58,691 bases of DNA from Novosphingobium aerophilum (GTDB taxonomy: Bacteria > Pseudomonadota > Alphaproteobacteria > Sphingomonadales > Sphingomonadaceae), in contig NZ_JACLAU010000021.1 in NCBI RefSeq assembly GCF_014230305.1, positions 1 through 58,691 on the forward strand, read 5' to 3'. This document shows positions 1 through 9,516 of this stretch, in pieces (position 1 is the stretch's first letter; each line of letters begins with the position of its first letter). The notes beneath the pieces are model-generated. The model was not told the origin of the DNA. It did no database searches and worked only from the letters and a program-made list of their open reading frames with translations. A program made the translations under genes and the position numbers.

Positions 1-941
1 CGGCGGCCCCGCTCGCGCAGGTCCTCGCGGCCGAGCAGCGGGCCCTCGTCGTCGCGGCGGCGCGGGGCGGGGGCCTTGCGGGCCGGGGCTGCCCCGGTCC
101 GCCGCCGGCCTTCGGGTTCGGCCCTGGGGGCCTCGCCCACGCGCAGCGTCCGGCGCACCGCACCCGGGTCCTGCGCGGCCAGGCCCAGGGTGCGGCGGAA
201 CTTCTCCACTTCGGCTGGAGCGATCTCGCCCGCCGCGCCGCGCGGCAGATCGCCCAGCACGAAGGGACCATAGGCGATCCGCATGAGCCGGCTGACCTGC
301 AGGCCGAGATGCTCCAGGACGCGGCGCACTTCGCGGTTCTTGCCTTCGGTCAGGGTCAGCTCGATCCACTGGTTGCGCCCAGTGCGGCGCTCCATGTTGG
401 CGTCGATCTTGCCATAGCGCATGCCGTCGATCTCGATCCCCTCGATCAGTTCCTCCAGCCGGGCCTGCGAGATGTCGCCATAGGTGCGCGCCCGATAGGT
501 CCGCGGCACCCCGGACGAGGGCAGCTCGAGCGCGCGCTTCAGCTCGCCATCGTTGGTCAGCAGCAGCAGCCCCTCGGTGTTGAGGTCAAGCCGGCCCACC
601 GGCATCACCCGGGGGGTGCCCAGGGGCAGGGCGTTGCGCAGCGCGGTGTAGATGGTCGGCCGCCCGGCCGGATCGCGCTCGGCAGTGATCAGCCCGTCGG
701 GCTTGTGGAACAGGAACAGCCGTGCCGCCTCGGGCGCGCGCACCGGCTGGCCGTCCACGGTCACGCCGCGCAGGTCGGGCAGGATCGTGGCGGGCGTGGA
801 CACCGGTTGGTCCTCGAGCCGGACCCGCCCCTCGGCGATCATCCGTTCGATCTCGCGCCGGCTCGCGACACCGGCGCGGGCGAGCAGCTTGGCGATGCGT
901 TCACCGCTGCGGGGGGTGTCGCTGGAGGGGGAGTCCGTCAT
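1..941 (-). CDS. RluB/RsuA-family rRNA pseudouridine synthase (3' end outside window)
   Basis: The product should isomerise a specific uridine in rRNA to pseudouridine. It starts at the ATG on the minus strand at 941 and runs off the left edge, so the C-terminus is missing. The visible N-terminus has an S4-type RNA-binding segment (IAKLLARAGVASRREIERM, about residues 15-33), followed by the catalytic GRLD motif in GRLDLNTEGLLLL, whose Asp is the nucleophile in this family. Towards the left edge the protein becomes rich in Arg, Pro and Ala (a disordered basic tail), which is common in alphaproteobacterial RluB-like proteins. It is divergent from the AmpG-like gene, with about 140 bases between the two starts. 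RluB and RsuA cannot be separated with certainty from this fragment; the long basic tail favours RluB. Confidence 0.9.
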   Translation of the reverse strand, partial: MTDSPSSDTPRSGERIAKLLARAGVASRREIERMIAEGRVRLEDQPVSTPATILPDLRGVTVDGQPVRAPEAARLFLFHKPDGLITAERDPAGRPTIYTALRNALPLGTPRVMPVGRLDLNTEGLLLLTNDGELKRALELPSSGVPRTYRARTYGDISQARLEELIEGIEIDGMRYGKIDANMERRTGRNQWIELTLTEGKNREVRRVLEHLGLQVSRLMRIAYGPFVLGDLPRGAAGEIAPAEVEKFRRTLGLAAQDPGAVRRTLRVGEAPRAEPEGRRRTGAAPARKAPAPRRRDDEGPLLGREDLRERGR

Positions 942-1083
942 GCGCGGGCCTTACTGCCAAGCCGAGGGGGCGTCAAAGCGGGCGTGTTCTGCGCCGCGCG
1001 TGGGACAGCAGCGCACAGGCATCTGGTCTTGTCCGGATTTGTCGCTAGCGTGGCGCGGCAAGGCGAGGTTGGGGACATACGGC

Positions 1084-2394
1084 ATGACTGATACCGCGGA
1101 GCAGCCTTCGGGATCGCTCACGGGGGCAATTGCGCCCTATCTGGAACGGCAGCCGCTGGGCGCCTTGCTGCTGGGCATCTCCTCGGGCTTTCCCTTCGCG
1201 ATGATCGGCGCGACACTGACCACCCGGCTGGCGCAGGACGGCATCGACAAGAAGACCGTCACGGCCTTCACCCTGGCCTTCCTGGTCTACAACCTGAAGG
1301 TGTTCTGGGCCTGGATCGTCGATGGCGTGCGCCTGCCGCTGCTGGGACGGCTGGGCCAGCGCGTGTCGTGGATGCTGCTGGCGGGGGCGCTGGTGATCGC
1401 GGCCGTGATCAACCTGGCGCTGGTGAACCCTGTCGACAATCTGGCCGGAACGGTGATCGCGGCGGTGCTGGTCGGCGTGGCGGGCGCCACCTTCGATATC
1501 GTGATCGATGCCTACCGGATCGAATCGCTTCAGCCCTATCAGCTCGGGGTCGGTTCGGGCATGTCGCAGTACGGCTGGCGGATCGGCTCGGCCGGAGCCG
1601 GCGCGCTGGCCCTGGTGATCGCCGCCCGGCATGGCTGGAGCGCGGGCTACCTCGCCTGCGCGGCCTTCGCCCTCCCGGCGATGATCACGGCGCTGTGGCT
1701 GGGCGAACCCGAACGCCACCGCGAACCGGCGGCGCGGCGCGGCCTGGGGCAGGCGGTCCGCGCGATCTACGGTCCGTTCGTGGAGTTCTTCCAGCGCCCG
1801 GGCGCGGTGCTGGTTCTGCTGTTCATCCTGGTCCACAAGATCGGCGACACCCTGGCCAACCTGACCTTCCGCCTGCTGTTCGACGATCTGGGGTTCAGCA
1901 ATGACGAGATCGCCATCTACGATATCGGTCTGGGCTTCTGGGCCTATCTGATCGGGATCTTCCTGGGCGGTGCGGCCTATGCCCGGCTGGGCCTCAAGCG
2001 ATCGGTGCTGGCTGCCCTGGTGCTGATGGGCCTGTCCAACCTCAGCTTCGCGCTGCTGGCCGCGGCGGGCCATTCGAACCTGGGCATGGCCGGGGCGATC
2101 GGCTTCGAGAACGCCGCCTCGGGCTTTGGCGGGGTGGTCGTGGTCGCCTACTTCTCGGCGCTGTGCAACCTGCGCTTCACCGCCTCGCAATATGCCCTGA
2201 TCTCGGCCGGGGCCAGCGTGGTCGGCCGTTTCCTGACCGGGACCACGGCGGGCCGGCTGATCGAGGCGCTGGGCTACGTGAACTTCTACCTGCTCACCAC
2301 CCTGGCCGCCTTGCCGGGGATCGCGCTGTTCTGGTGGATGAGCCGCAGCGGCCTGGTCGACAGTTCGATCGGATCGGCCACCGACGGCGAGTAG
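1084..2394 (+). CDS. AmpG-like MFS permease (muropeptide transporter family)
   Basis: This is a 436-residue polytopic inner-membrane protein of the major facilitator superfamily. It opens with a short polar tail, then the AmpG-like pattern PLGALLLGISSGFPFAMIGA, with about 12 hydrophobic segments and a central polar linker (around residues 205-225) between the two six-helix halves. Family members import anhydro-muropeptides for cell-wall recycling, but the PAT/AmpG family also contains acetyl-CoA transporters and uncharacterised permeases. The substrate is therefore an inference. An upstream in-frame extension was rejected: it would run through the promoter region shared with the pseudouridine synthase, and the protein fits the family from this ATG. 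Murein-recycling enzymes (Mpl-like, LdcA) occur elsewhere in the window but are not linked to it. Confidence 0.82.
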   Translation: MTDTAEQPSGSLTGAIAPYLERQPLGALLLGISSGFPFAMIGATLTTRLAQDGIDKKTVTAFTLAFLVYNLKVFWAWIVDGVRLPLLGRLGQRVSWMLLAGALVIAAVINLALVNPVDNLAGTVIAAVLVGVAGATFDIVIDAYRIESLQPYQLGVGSGMSQYGWRIGSAGAGALALVIAARHGWSAGYLACAAFALPAMITALWLGEPERHREPAARRGLGQAVRAIYGPFVEFFQRPGAVLVLLFILVHKIGDTLANLTFRLLFDDLGFSNDEIAIYDIGLGFWAYLIGIFLGGAAYARLGLKRSVLAALVLMGLSNLSFALLAAAGHSNLGMAGAIGFENAASGFGGVVVVAYFSALCNLRFTASQYALISAGASVVGRFLTGTTAGRLIEALGYVNFYLLTTLAALPGIALFWWMSRSGLVDSSIGSATDGE

Positions 2395-2520
2395 GTTGCC
2401 CGGACTGGTGCTGCGCCGACTGAAACGGCTGGAGGGGGTGGGAAGCGGACGTTGGTCTCAAGCGCCCAGAAGCCGCCCACAACGCATTCGCACACCCGCA
2501 AAATGGCACATCCTTAAATC

Positions 2521-2669
2521 CATCGTCGTCCCGGGCCTGACCCGGGACCGGGCTTGAGCCGGGACCGGGCTTGCCTGCCCTGACGGAGGTCAGGGACCCG
2601 GGACAGGGCTGTTCTTCCCCATCCGTTGCCACGCAAGCCCTGCCCCGGCTCAAGGCCGGGGCGACGATG
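2521..2669. repeat. REP-like palindromic repeat, copy 1
   Basis: An intergenic element whose outer ends are inverted repeats: CATCGTCGTCCCGGGC at the left and GGCCGGGGCGACGATG at the right, with internal TGACCCGGGA and CCCGGCTCAAGG units. A second, shorter copy with the same ends lies at 29201-29293. It sits in the 530-base gap between the AmpG-like gene and folC and encodes nothing. It resembles the short interspersed palindromes common in sphingomonad genomes. Confidence 0.75.
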
Positions 2670-2697
2670 GAGGAGGGGTACATGATGTCCGGTTGGC

Positions 2698-2884
2698 GTG
2701 GGGAGCGGGCATTCTTCGATCCTCCCCGTTTTCGCCCGCAGGGCGCAAAGGGGGAGGTGTCGGCCGCCGCAGGCGGCTGACGGAGGGGCCAGGTTGCTAC
2801 CCCCCTTCCACCCCGCTGTCTGCGGCAGCGTGGTCCCCCTCCCTGTTTATGCTGCGCAAAAACAGGGAGGATCGGAACGTCCCA
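2698..2884. repeat. Nested-hairpin palindromic repeat, diverged copy A
   Basis: This follows the same plan as the copies at 15425-15650 and 43388-43565. It starts with GGGGAGCGGGCATT and a GATCCTCCCC arm, then a side hairpin (CCGCCGCAGGCGG), an AGGGGC segment, a centre, a complementary half with a second side hairpin, and closes with ACAGGGAGGATC. It is clearly diverged in sequence but keeps the order of paired blocks. It lies directly downstream of folC, about 40 bases beyond its stop. Confidence 0.65.
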
Positions 2885-2923
2885 GCCCGGCCGAAACCGG
2901 CCGCCCCAGCCGGTCCGCGCGGC

Positions 2924-4237
2924 CTAGTCGGGAAACTCGCGATTGCGCCGCAGCACTTCGCCAGCGAGGTAGAGGGAACCCGCGATCAGGATGTCGCGGC
3001 CATCGTCGGGCAAGGCGGCCAGCGCGGCGGCGACGTCCGCGCAGGGCCTCACGGCCTGCGCGGTGTGCGGCGCGAAGTCTTCCGGGCGGTGCGCCTCGTG
3101 CCCCGGCGCGGGGACGACCGACAGGCTGGCCAACAGTGGATCGAGCGGCGCGATCAGGGCCGCCGGGTCCTTGTTGGCGAGCATGCCGATGATCAGGTGG
3201 ATCGGTAGCCCGCCCGCGAAATGCCGGGCGATTGCCAGCCCGGCGTCGGGGTTGTGTCCGCCGTCCAGCCAGACCTGCCGCCCCGGAACGAGCGCGGTCA
3301 GCGGACCGTCGCCCAGCCGTTGCAGCCGCGCGGGCCAGCGCGCCGCGCGGATGCCCTGCGCCATGGCGGCAGCGGAGACGGACAGGGCGGTCTGGTGGCG
3401 CAGCATCATCACCGCCAGCGCCGCATTGTCGATCTGGTGCGATCCGGGCAGCGTGGGCAGCGGCAGAGTGACCATCTCGTCCGCGTCGTGCAGGACAAAC
3501 CCGTCCGCACCCGGCTCGAAGCCCCAGTCGCGCCCGCGCATCAGCAGCGGCGCGCCGTGGCAGGCCGCGGTTGCGATCACCGCCGCGTTCGCTCCGCCCG
3601 GATAGGTCTGGGTGACCAGCGGGACGCCGGGCTTGGCGATGCTGGCCTTTTCGAAGGCGATCCGGGCAATCGGCTCGTCCGGGGTGCCGGCTTCCGGACG
3701 CAGCAGGAAGGCTTCGTGATCCAGCCCCAGCGAGGCGACCCCGCAGACCAGCGGGGCCGGGATCACATTGGTGGCATCCAGCCGCCCGCCCAGCCCGACC
3801 TCGATCACGCAGGCGTCGGCGGGATGCCGGCTGAAGGCCAGGAACAGCGCGGCGGTGGTCACCTCGAAGAAGCTGGGCCCCAGATCCTCGCTGGCGTCGA
3901 GCACCTCGGCCAGCAGCGCCGCCAGCGCGTCGTCGTCGATCAGCCGGCCAGCGATGCGGATGCGTTCGTTGTAGCGCACCAGATGCGGCTTGGTCGCGCT
4001 GTGGACCGTATAGCCCTGCGCTTCCAGCATCGCGCGCAGGAAGGCGCAGGTCGAGCCCTTGCCGTTGGTTCCGGCGACGTGGAACACGGGGGGCAGGTGG
4101 CGTTCGGGGTGGCCCAGCCGGGCGCAGATCGCCTCGATCGTGTCCAGCCCATAGCGGCCCTGCGGCAGCGACAGGGCGGCCAGCCGGTTCAGCTGGGTCT
4201 GGACGCCGGGGTGGTCAGAAGTGGCAAAGTCGCGCAT
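2924..4237 (-). CDS. folC: Bifunctional folylpolyglutamate synthase/dihydrofolate synthase FolC
   Basis: FolC adds glutamate to dihydropteroate and to folates in the cytoplasm. The 437-residue protein has the family P-loop GTNGKGST near residue 44, the ATKPHLVRYNERIRIAG segment of folate/Mur ligases, and a C-terminal DGGHNPDAG motif. I chose the ATG at 4237 (MRDFATSDHPG). A longer in-frame start 60 bases upstream adds an Arg-rich stretch that does not look like the family. It lies downstream of accD on the same strand with a gap of about 150 bases, the common alphaproteobacterial order trpB-trpA-accD-folC. Confidence 0.96.
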   Translation of the reverse strand: MRDFATSDHPGVQTQLNRLAALSLPQGRYGLDTIEAICARLGHPERHLPPVFHVAGTNGKGSTCAFLRAMLEAQGYTVHSATKPHLVRYNERIRIAGRLIDDDALAALLAEVLDASEDLGPSFFEVTTAALFLAFSRHPADACVIEVGLGGRLDATNVIPAPLVCGVASLGLDHEAFLLRPEAGTPDEPIARIAFEKASIAKPGVPLVTQTYPGGANAAVIATAACHGAPLLMRGRDWGFEPGADGFVLHDADEMVTLPLPTLPGSHQIDNAALAVMMLRHQTALSVSAAAMAQGIRAARWPARLQRLGDGPLTALVPGRQVWLDGGHNPDAGLAIARHFAGGLPIHLIIGMLANKDPAALIAPLDPLLASLSVVPAPGHEAHRPEDFAPHTAQAVRPCADVAAALAALPDDGRDILIAGSLYLAGEVLRRNREFPD

Positions 4238-4387
4238 GGCTGGAGGCTCGGTGCATTGGCTGGCCGTATTTCCCGTTCGCGCCGAGCGAAGTCGCAAGGC
4301 CTGGCGTGAGGTATCTCGCCTGCGCTCGACACGAACAGTGGGATTGGGCGTCTTGCCGGGGTGGACCGCAGGGCTTTGCCCTTCGCG

Positions 4388-5239
4388 TCACGCCGCCTTG
4401 GCCGGCTGCAGATACTCCAGCACCCGGGCCAGCGTGGACTTCAGGTCCTTGCGATGGACCACCATGTCGACCATGCCGTGTTCGTGCAGGTATTCGGCGC
4501 GCTGGAAACCCTCCGGCAGCTTTTCGCGGATCGTGTCCTGGATCACGCGCTGCCCGGCGAAGCCGATCAGGCAGCCCGGCTCGGCGATGTGGATATCGCC
4601 CAGCATGGCATAACTGGCGGTCACCCCGCCGGTGGTCGGATCGGTCAGGATGACGATGTAGGGCAGCCCGGCGCGGCGCAGGCGGCGCAGCGCCACGGTG
4701 GTCTTGGGCATCTGCATCAGCGACAGGATGCCTTCCTGCATCCGCGCGCCCCCCGCGGCGGTGCAGATCACATAGGGCGCCTTGTCCTTGATCGCGCGCT
4801 CCACGCCTTCGACGAAAGCCGCGCCCACGGCCATGCCCATCGATCCGCCCATGAAGGCGAAGTCCTGCACGCCCAGGATGACCTTGTGGCCGTTCACCGT
4901 GCCCTTGGCATTGGTCAGCGCATCGGGATGCGGATTGGCGGCGCGGGCGGCCTTGAGGCGATCGGGATAGCGCTTGGAATCGCGGAACTTCAGCGGGTCT
5001 TCCTTGACCCTGGGGGTGGCCAGCACGCTGTAGCCCGGATCGAGCAACTGCCCGAAGCGGTCATCGGTGCGGACCCGCCCGTGGTGGTCGCAGCGCGGGC
5101 AGACCGACAGGTTCTCCTCGTACTCCTTGGTGAACAGCATCTCGCTGCATGACGGGCACTTGATCCAGAGGTTGTCGGGCGTCTCGCGCTTCTGCGCGAA
5201 GGACGGGAGCGCGTTGCGGACGCGGTTCAGCCAGCTCAT
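4388..5239 (-). CDS. accD: Acetyl-CoA carboxylase carboxyltransferase subunit beta
   Basis: AccD is the beta half of the carboxyltransferase that moves CO2 from biotin to acetyl-CoA, the first step of fatty-acid synthesis. The 283-residue protein begins [14 protein letters not shown] and has the N-terminal zinc ribbon Cys28-x2-Cys31 and Cys47-x2-Cys50 (CPSC/CPRC). The crotonase-like core follows, with GGARMQEG and [16 protein letters not shown]. Its ATG overlaps the trpA stop codon (ATGA, 5236-5239), so translation is probably coupled to trpA. An open frame that continues upstream is just the trpA coding region read in another frame. Confidence 0.97.
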   Translation of the reverse strand: MSWLNRVRNALPSFAQKRETPDNLWIKCPSCSEMLFTKEYEENLSVCPRCDHHGRVRTDDRFGQLLDPGYSVLATPRVKEDPLKFRDSKRYPDRLKAARAANPHPDALTNAKGTVNGHKVILGVQDFAFMGGSMGMAVGAAFVEGVERAIKDKAPYVICTAAGGARMQEGILSLMQMPKTTVALRRLRRAGLPYIVILTDPTTGGVTASYAMLGDIHIAEPGCLIGFAGQRVIQDTIREKLPEGFQRAEYLHEHGMVDMVVHRKDLKSTLARVLEYLQPAKAA

Positions 5240-6048
5240 GCGGTCTGCTCCTGAAGGGTCTGGCGCGATTGGTGGACAGCTTGCGAGAGGGCGGCGGTCA
5301 GTTCGCGCACCGGGCCGGCAGCGGCTTGGCCATGCTTGGCCACCAGATCGACCAGCGCCGATCCGACCACCACGCCATCGGCGACGCGGGCGATCGCCGC
5401 GGCCTGGTCGGGGGTGCGCACGCCGAAGCCGACGGCGACCGGGATGGTGCTCGAGGCCTTGAGCCGGGCGACCGCTTCCTCGATCGAGGCCTGCGCGGCC
5501 TGCTGCATCCCGGTGATCCCGGCGACCGATACGTAATAGAGGAAGCCCGACGAGCCTTCGAGCACGGCGGGGAGCCGCGCGGCATCGGTGGTCGGGGTGG
5601 CGAGGCGGATGAGCGAAACGCCGGCAGCGCGCAGGGCCGGGCCCAGCTCGGCATCCTCCTCGGGCGGAATGTCGACGCAGATCACCCCGTCGACCCCGGC
5701 CTTGGCGCATTCGGCGGCGAACCAGTCCGCCCCGCGGATCGTCATCGGGTTGGCATAGCCCATCAGCACCAGCGGCACCTCCGGATGACGCGCGCGGAAG
5801 GCGGCGGCAATGGCGAGGATATCGGCCGTCTTCGTTCCGGCCCCCAGCGCGCGCAGGTTGGCCAACTGGATCGCCGGGCCATCGGCCATCGGATCGGTGA
5901 AGGGCATGCCCAGCTCGATCACGTCGGCCCCGCCCTCGACCAGCGCATCAAGGATCGCGGCAGTGTCGGCAGGCGTCGGATCGCCTCCGGTGACAAAGGT
6001 GACGAGAGCCGGGCGGCCCTTGGCGAAGGCGGCGGACAGGCGGGTCAC
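5236..6048 (-). CDS. trpA: Tryptophan synthase alpha subunit
   Basis: TrpA cleaves indole-3-glycerol phosphate and passes indole to TrpB. The 270-residue TIM barrel carries the catalytic Glu and Asp in [17 protein letters not shown] and the phosphate-binding GFGVRTPDQ segment. The start is a GTG (6048-6046) that shares the GTGA overlap with the trpB stop. No better ATG exists at this point, and the protein then begins [19 protein letters not shown], as in relatives. It is followed by accD with a further 4-base overlap. Confidence 0.97.
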   Translation of the reverse strand: MTRLSAAFAKGRPALVTFVTGGDPTPADTAAILDALVEGGADVIELGMPFTDPMADGPAIQLANLRALGAGTKTADILAIAAAFRARHPEVPLVLMGYANPMTIRGADWFAAECAKAGVDGVICVDIPPEEDAELGPALRAAGVSLIRLATPTTDAARLPAVLEGSSGFLYYVSVAGITGMQQAAQASIEEAVARLKASSTIPVAVGFGVRTPDQAAAIARVADGVVVGSALVDLVAKHGQAAAGPVRELTAALSQAVHQSRQTLQEQTA

Positions 6049-7280
6049 AGCTTCACCCCCAGGTGCTCCGCCACCGAGAAGATGTCCTTGTCGCCGCGCC
6101 CGCACAGGTTGACCAGGATGATCGCGTCCTCCGGCAGGGTCGGCGCGACCTTGGCGACGGCGGCAATCGCATGGCTGGGCTCGAGCGCGGGGATGATCCC
6201 TTCGGTGCGGCACAGCAACTGGAACCCCTCGAGCGCCTCCTGATCGGTCGCCGAGGTGTAGTCCACCCGGCCGATCTCCTTCAGCCAGGCGTGCTCGGGC
6301 CCGATCCCGGGATAGTCGAGCCCGGCCGAGATCGAGTGGCCTTCGGTGATCTGGCCGTCCTCGTCCTGCAGCAGGTAGGTCTTGTTGCCGTGGAGGATGC
6401 CCGGGCGCCCGCCGGCCAAGCTGGCGGCGTGCTCCTTGTCGAGGCCGTGGCCCGCCGCCTCGACCCCCAGCATCTTGACCGAGGGATCGTCCAGGAACGG
6501 GTGGAACAGCCCGATCGCATTGGAGCCCCCGCCGATCGCGGCGACCAGCAGGTCGGGCAGGCGGCCGGTGCGGGCCAGCATCTGCGCGCGCGCCTCGCGC
6601 CCGATCACGCTCTGGAAATCGCGGACCAGCTCGGGGTAGGGATGGGGACCGGCAGCGGTTCCGATGATGTAGAAGGTGTCATGGACGTTCGCGACCCAGT
6701 CGCGCAGGGCCTCGTTCATCGCGTCCTTCAGCGTCGCGGCCCCGGCGGTGACCGGCACGACCTCGGCCCCCAGCAGCTTCATGCGGAACACGTTCGGTGC
6801 CTGGCGGGCGACGTCGGTCGCGCCCATGTAGACCACGCAGGGCAGGCCGAAGCGGGCGCAGACCGTGGCCGTGGCCACGCCGTGCTGGCCCGCCCCGGTC
6901 TCGGCGATGATCCGGGTCTTGCCCATGCGGATCGCCAGCAGGATCTGCCCGATGCAGTTGTTGATCTTGTGCGCACCGGTGTGATTCAGCTCGTCGCGCT
7001 TGAACCAGATCTGGGCGCCGTTCCCCGCGGGAGCGCTCTTGCGAAGCTCCTCGGTCAGCCGCGGCGCGAAGTACAGCGGGCTGGGGCGGCCGACATAGTG
7101 TTCCAGCAGGTCGTCGAATTCGGCCTTGAACGCCGGGTCGGCCTTGGCGGCGGTGTATTCCCGCTCCAGGTCGAGGATCAGCGGCATCAGCGTTTCGGCG
7201 ACATAGCGCCCGCCGAACGGACCGAAATGGCCGCGCTCGTCAGGCTGGTTGCGGAAGCTGTTGGGGGCGTGGTCGTTCAT
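6045..7280 (-). CDS. trpB: Tryptophan synthase beta subunit
   Basis: TrpB condenses indole with serine using pyridoxal phosphate. The 411-residue protein shows the PLP-lysine motif HTGAHKINN, the phosphate-binding GGGSNAIG, and the family N-terminus [17 protein letters not shown]. It forms the alpha2-beta2 complex with TrpA encoded directly downstream. Its stop overlaps the trpA GTG by four bases. Unlike the usual trpF-trpB-trpA order, trpF lies about 1.5 kb upstream, separated by two outer-membrane protein genes. Confidence 0.98.
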   Translation of the reverse strand: MNDHAPNSFRNQPDERGHFGPFGGRYVAETLMPLILDLEREYTAAKADPAFKAEFDDLLEHYVGRPSPLYFAPRLTEELRKSAPAGNGAQIWFKRDELNHTGAHKINNCIGQILLAIRMGKTRIIAETGAGQHGVATATVCARFGLPCVVYMGATDVARQAPNVFRMKLLGAEVVPVTAGAATLKDAMNEALRDWVANVHDTFYIIGTAAGPHPYPELVRDFQSVIGREARAQMLARTGRLPDLLVAAIGGGSNAIGLFHPFLDDPSVKMLGVEAAGHGLDKEHAASLAGGRPGILHGNKTYLLQDEDGQITEGHSISAGLDYPGIGPEHAWLKEIGRVDYTSATDQEALEGFQLLCRTEGIIPALEPSHAIAAVAKVAPTLPEDAIILVNLCGRGDKDIFSVAEHLGVKL

Positions 7281-7369
7281 GCCTCGGCGCTTGGCAGAGG
7301 CGCGGGCGATTGTCCAGTTGGCGGGGCCTTGCGGGCAGGTTCGCGGCCTTGCCCATCTCGCCCAAACGG

Positions 7370-7396
7370 AAAGGGGCGACCATCGGCCGCCCCTTT
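7370..7396. terminator. Rho-independent terminator, probably bidirectional
   Basis: The stem AAAGGGGCG/CGCCCCTTT encloses a 9-base loop. Short T runs follow on either strand. It lies between the outer-membrane protein gene (minus, ends 7421) and the trpB start, so it would end the former transcript. Confidence 0.65.
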
Positions 7397-7420
7397 GCTG
7401 TCAGTGATGTCGGGGCTCGA

Positions 7421-8053
7421 TCAGAAGCCGTAAAGCAGACCCGCGACGACCTGCTGGCTCTTGGCCTTGTAGCTCAGCTCCGGCGCCAGCGGATCGGTCG
7501 ACCCGCCCGTCGCGCCGTACTGCGACAGGCGGTATTCGAGCCGCGCCTTCACCTTCGTGCCGTACTCGAGGCCGGCCGCGACGCGGTAGCCGCCCAGGTT
7601 GCGGGGGTAGGAGAAGGCGATCGGGGTCGGCACGCCGGCCACGGTGCCTGCAGCGAGGCCCGAGGCGATCGCCCGGCGGTTGGTGTAGCCGGCCTTGATG
7701 TAGGCGAGCAGGTGCGGGGTCACTTCGTAGCCCGCCCGGACGCTGATCGACAGATCGCGCCGATAGCCGGTGTTCAGCGCGTTGAGCGCATCGATGGGCA
7801 GCACATTGTTGGTCTTCGACCGCATGTACTCCGCCTCGACACCCAGCCGGACGCGCGGCATGACCACGGTGTCGGCGCCCAGGGCGATGCCGTAGGACAG
7901 CTTGGCATCGCTGGTCTTGAGGCCAAGGCTGGTGGTCTGGACGTTGTCGTAGCCCATCAGCACCCCGGCGTAGGGGATCAGCGCCGTATCGTTGGCGAGG
8001 GCGGGCGTGGCCATGGTGACGGCCATGGTAAGTCCGATTGCGACGCTCTTCAT
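7421..8053 (-). CDS. Outer-membrane beta-barrel protein (opacity/porin-like)
   Basis: A 210-residue exported protein. From the ATG at 8053 it begins with a clear Sec signal peptide (MKSVAIGLTMAVTMATPALA, cut before NDTA). The rest alternates polar and hydrophobic residues in short strands rich in Gly, Tyr and Arg and ends in an aromatic residue (LLYGF), the usual C-terminal signal for barrel insertion. Such proteins resemble OmpA/Opa-type eight-stranded barrels; its role is unknown. A longer open frame upstream was rejected because the signal peptide marks the start. It is divergent from a second small barrel gene at 8286. Confidence 0.85.
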   Translation of the reverse strand: MKSVAIGLTMAVTMATPALANDTALIPYAGVLMGYDNVQTTSLGLKTSDAKLSYGIALGADTVVMPRVRLGVEAEYMRSKTNNVLPIDALNALNTGYRRDLSISVRAGYEVTPHLLAYIKAGYTNRRAIASGLAAGTVAGVPTPIAFSYPRNLGGYRVAAGLEYGTKVKARLEYRLSQYGATGGSTDPLAPELSYKAKSQQVVAGLLYGF

Positions 8054-8285
8054 TGGTTTACCTGCGCTTGCAACGAGTGCCCCAGCACTCCGGAGATGCT
8101 GCGCAGCATGACCGGGAAAGGTTAGTTTCCAGTAAAGGATGTTGCGCCTGTCCACCCAACGGCACCGAGCGCCGGGTGGTCTGTTCATCTAAGCGACAGA
8201 TTCGGTTCACTTTTCCGACAGTTTGAGGCGCCTAACTCCCGCCTCGGCCCGCACCGAGGGGCCGGATGACTCAGGAGTACAGTTC

Positions 8286-8753
8286 ATGCGCACTATTGCC
8301 CTTCCGCTGCTCGCCGCGGCGGCTCTGTCCGGTGTGGCCGCCAGCCCGGCGCTGGCCAACGAGACCCGCGCGGAGGCCCGTGCCGGGGTGCAGTGGCTGC
8401 CCGGTCAAACCGAAGCGACCGCGGGTGTTGCGGCGGGCTATGACTTCGACCTGGGGCCGATGGCCTTCAGCGGGGTCGAGGTGTCGGCGGACAAGGCGCT
8501 GGGATCGGGCTACAAGACCAGCTTCGGCTTCCATGGCCGCGCCGGCGTGAATCTGGCCGGCACCAAGCTTTACGGCGTCGGCGGCTACACCACCGAGCCC
8601 TGCGACAACTGCCGCGGCGGCTGGGACCTGGGCGCGGGTGCGCAGATGGCCCTGATGGGGCCGCTTTATGGCAAGGTCGAATACAAGCACCAGTTCGTTG
8701 ACCAGAGCCGCGACCGCGATACCCTGCTGGCGGGGGTCGGCATCAGGTTCTGA
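8286..8753 (+). CDS. Small outer-membrane barrel-like protein
   Basis: A 155-residue protein with an N-terminal signal peptide (MRTIALPLLAAAALSGVAAS followed by PALA and a cleavage site before NETRAE). A Gly-rich beta-barrel pattern follows, ending in GVGIRF, a terminal Phe typical of outer-membrane proteins. A Cys pair (CDNC) sits near residue 107 and may form a disulphide in an extracellular loop. The ATG has an AGGAG ribosome site at 8273-8277. The gene diverges from the 7421 gene, and the pair shares a 230-base upstream region. I recognise the architecture but not a specific function. Confidence 0.82.
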   Translation: MRTIALPLLAAAALSGVAASPALANETRAEARAGVQWLPGQTEATAGVAAGYDFDLGPMAFSGVEVSADKALGSGYKTSFGFHGRAGVNLAGTKLYGVGGYTTEPCDNCRGGWDLGAGAQMALMGPLYGKVEYKHQFVDQSRDRDTLLAGVGIRF

Positions 8754-8776
8754 ACCGTTCGCCGCGGACGGAAGAG

Positions 8777-8803
8777 GGGCGGGCCGGCAACGGGCCGCCC
8801 TTT
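8777..8803 (+). terminator. Hairpin terminator after the small barrel gene
   Basis: A GGGCGG/CCGCCC stem, with a mismatch and inner GC pairs, is followed by TTT. It lies 24 bases after the stop at 8753 and just before the convergent trpF stop, so it may act for both genes. The short T run makes it a moderate candidate. Confidence 0.5.
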
Positions 8804-8819
8804 CCGCGTCGCCGACCGG

Positions 8820-9473
8820 TCAGCCGCGCGCGGTTGCGCAGAAGGCGGCGATCAGCGCGGGATCCTTGACCCCCGGCGCCGTTTCCACCCCTGACGAGGT
8901 GTCGACCAGTGGCGCCCCGGTCAGGCGCACCGCTTCGGCCACGTTGCCGGGCGCGAGGCCGCCGGCCAGGCCCCAGGGCGCACGGTTCCGCCAGCCGGAC
9001 AGCAGGGACCAGTCGAACGCCAGACCCATGCCGCCAGGCAGGGTGCCCTTGGGAGTCTTGGCATCGAACAGGACAAGGTCGGCCGCGCCGAGATAGGCGG
9101 CGGCGCGGTCGATATCGGCGGCCGAGGCAACGGGCACGGCTTTCCACACCGGCAGGCCATGGCGGGCGCGCAGCTCGGCCGCGCGGGCCGGGCTTTCCTC
9201 CCCATGCAGTTGCAGGGCATCGAGCCCGGCCGCGTCAACCGCCTCGGCGATCAGGGCATCGGTGGCATCGACGAACAGTCCGACCCGGCCGATCCGTCCC
9301 GCCGCCCGGGCGCCCAGCGTTGCGGCCTCGCGCGGGGTCAGGGCCCGGGGCGAGGGCGGAAAGAACACGAAGCCGACATGGTCCGCCCGCGCCCGGATGG
9401 CGGAATCCACCGCACCGGGCGTGGTGACGCCGCAGATCTTGATCGCGACGGCGGGGGCGGAGACGGCGGTCAT
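8820..9473 (-). CDS. trpF: Phosphoribosylanthranilate isomerase
   Basis: TrpF converts phosphoribosylanthranilate to CdRP in tryptophan synthesis. The 217-residue TIM barrel starts with the signature KICGVTTPGAVD, whose Cys is the catalytic base. It also has LQLHGEES, the LAGGLAPGNV phosphate-binding loop and the DTSSGVE-APGVKD motif near the C-terminus. It lies on the same strand as trpB-trpA but about 1.5 kb upstream, with one minus-strand and one plus-strand barrel gene between. It probably no longer shares a transcript with trpB. Confidence 0.97.
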   Translation of the reverse strand: MTAVSAPAVAIKICGVTTPGAVDSAIRARADHVGFVFFPPSPRALTPREAATLGARAAGRIGRVGLFVDATDALIAEAVDAAGLDALQLHGEESPARAAELRARHGLPVWKAVPVASAADIDRAAAYLGAADLVLFDAKTPKGTLPGGMGLAFDWSLLSGWRNRAPWGLAGGLAPGNVAEAVRLTGAPLVDTSSGVETAPGVKDPALIAAFCATARG

Positions 9474-9516
9474 CGCTGCCCCTTAGCCCACCCGGCCGTC
9501 CCGCCGCCAGTTCGAA

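Noticed and set aside
1045..2190. A 381-residue minus-strand frame over the AmpG-like gene
   Set aside because: Gln/Arg/His-rich shadow; the plus-strand gene has twelve clear membrane segments.
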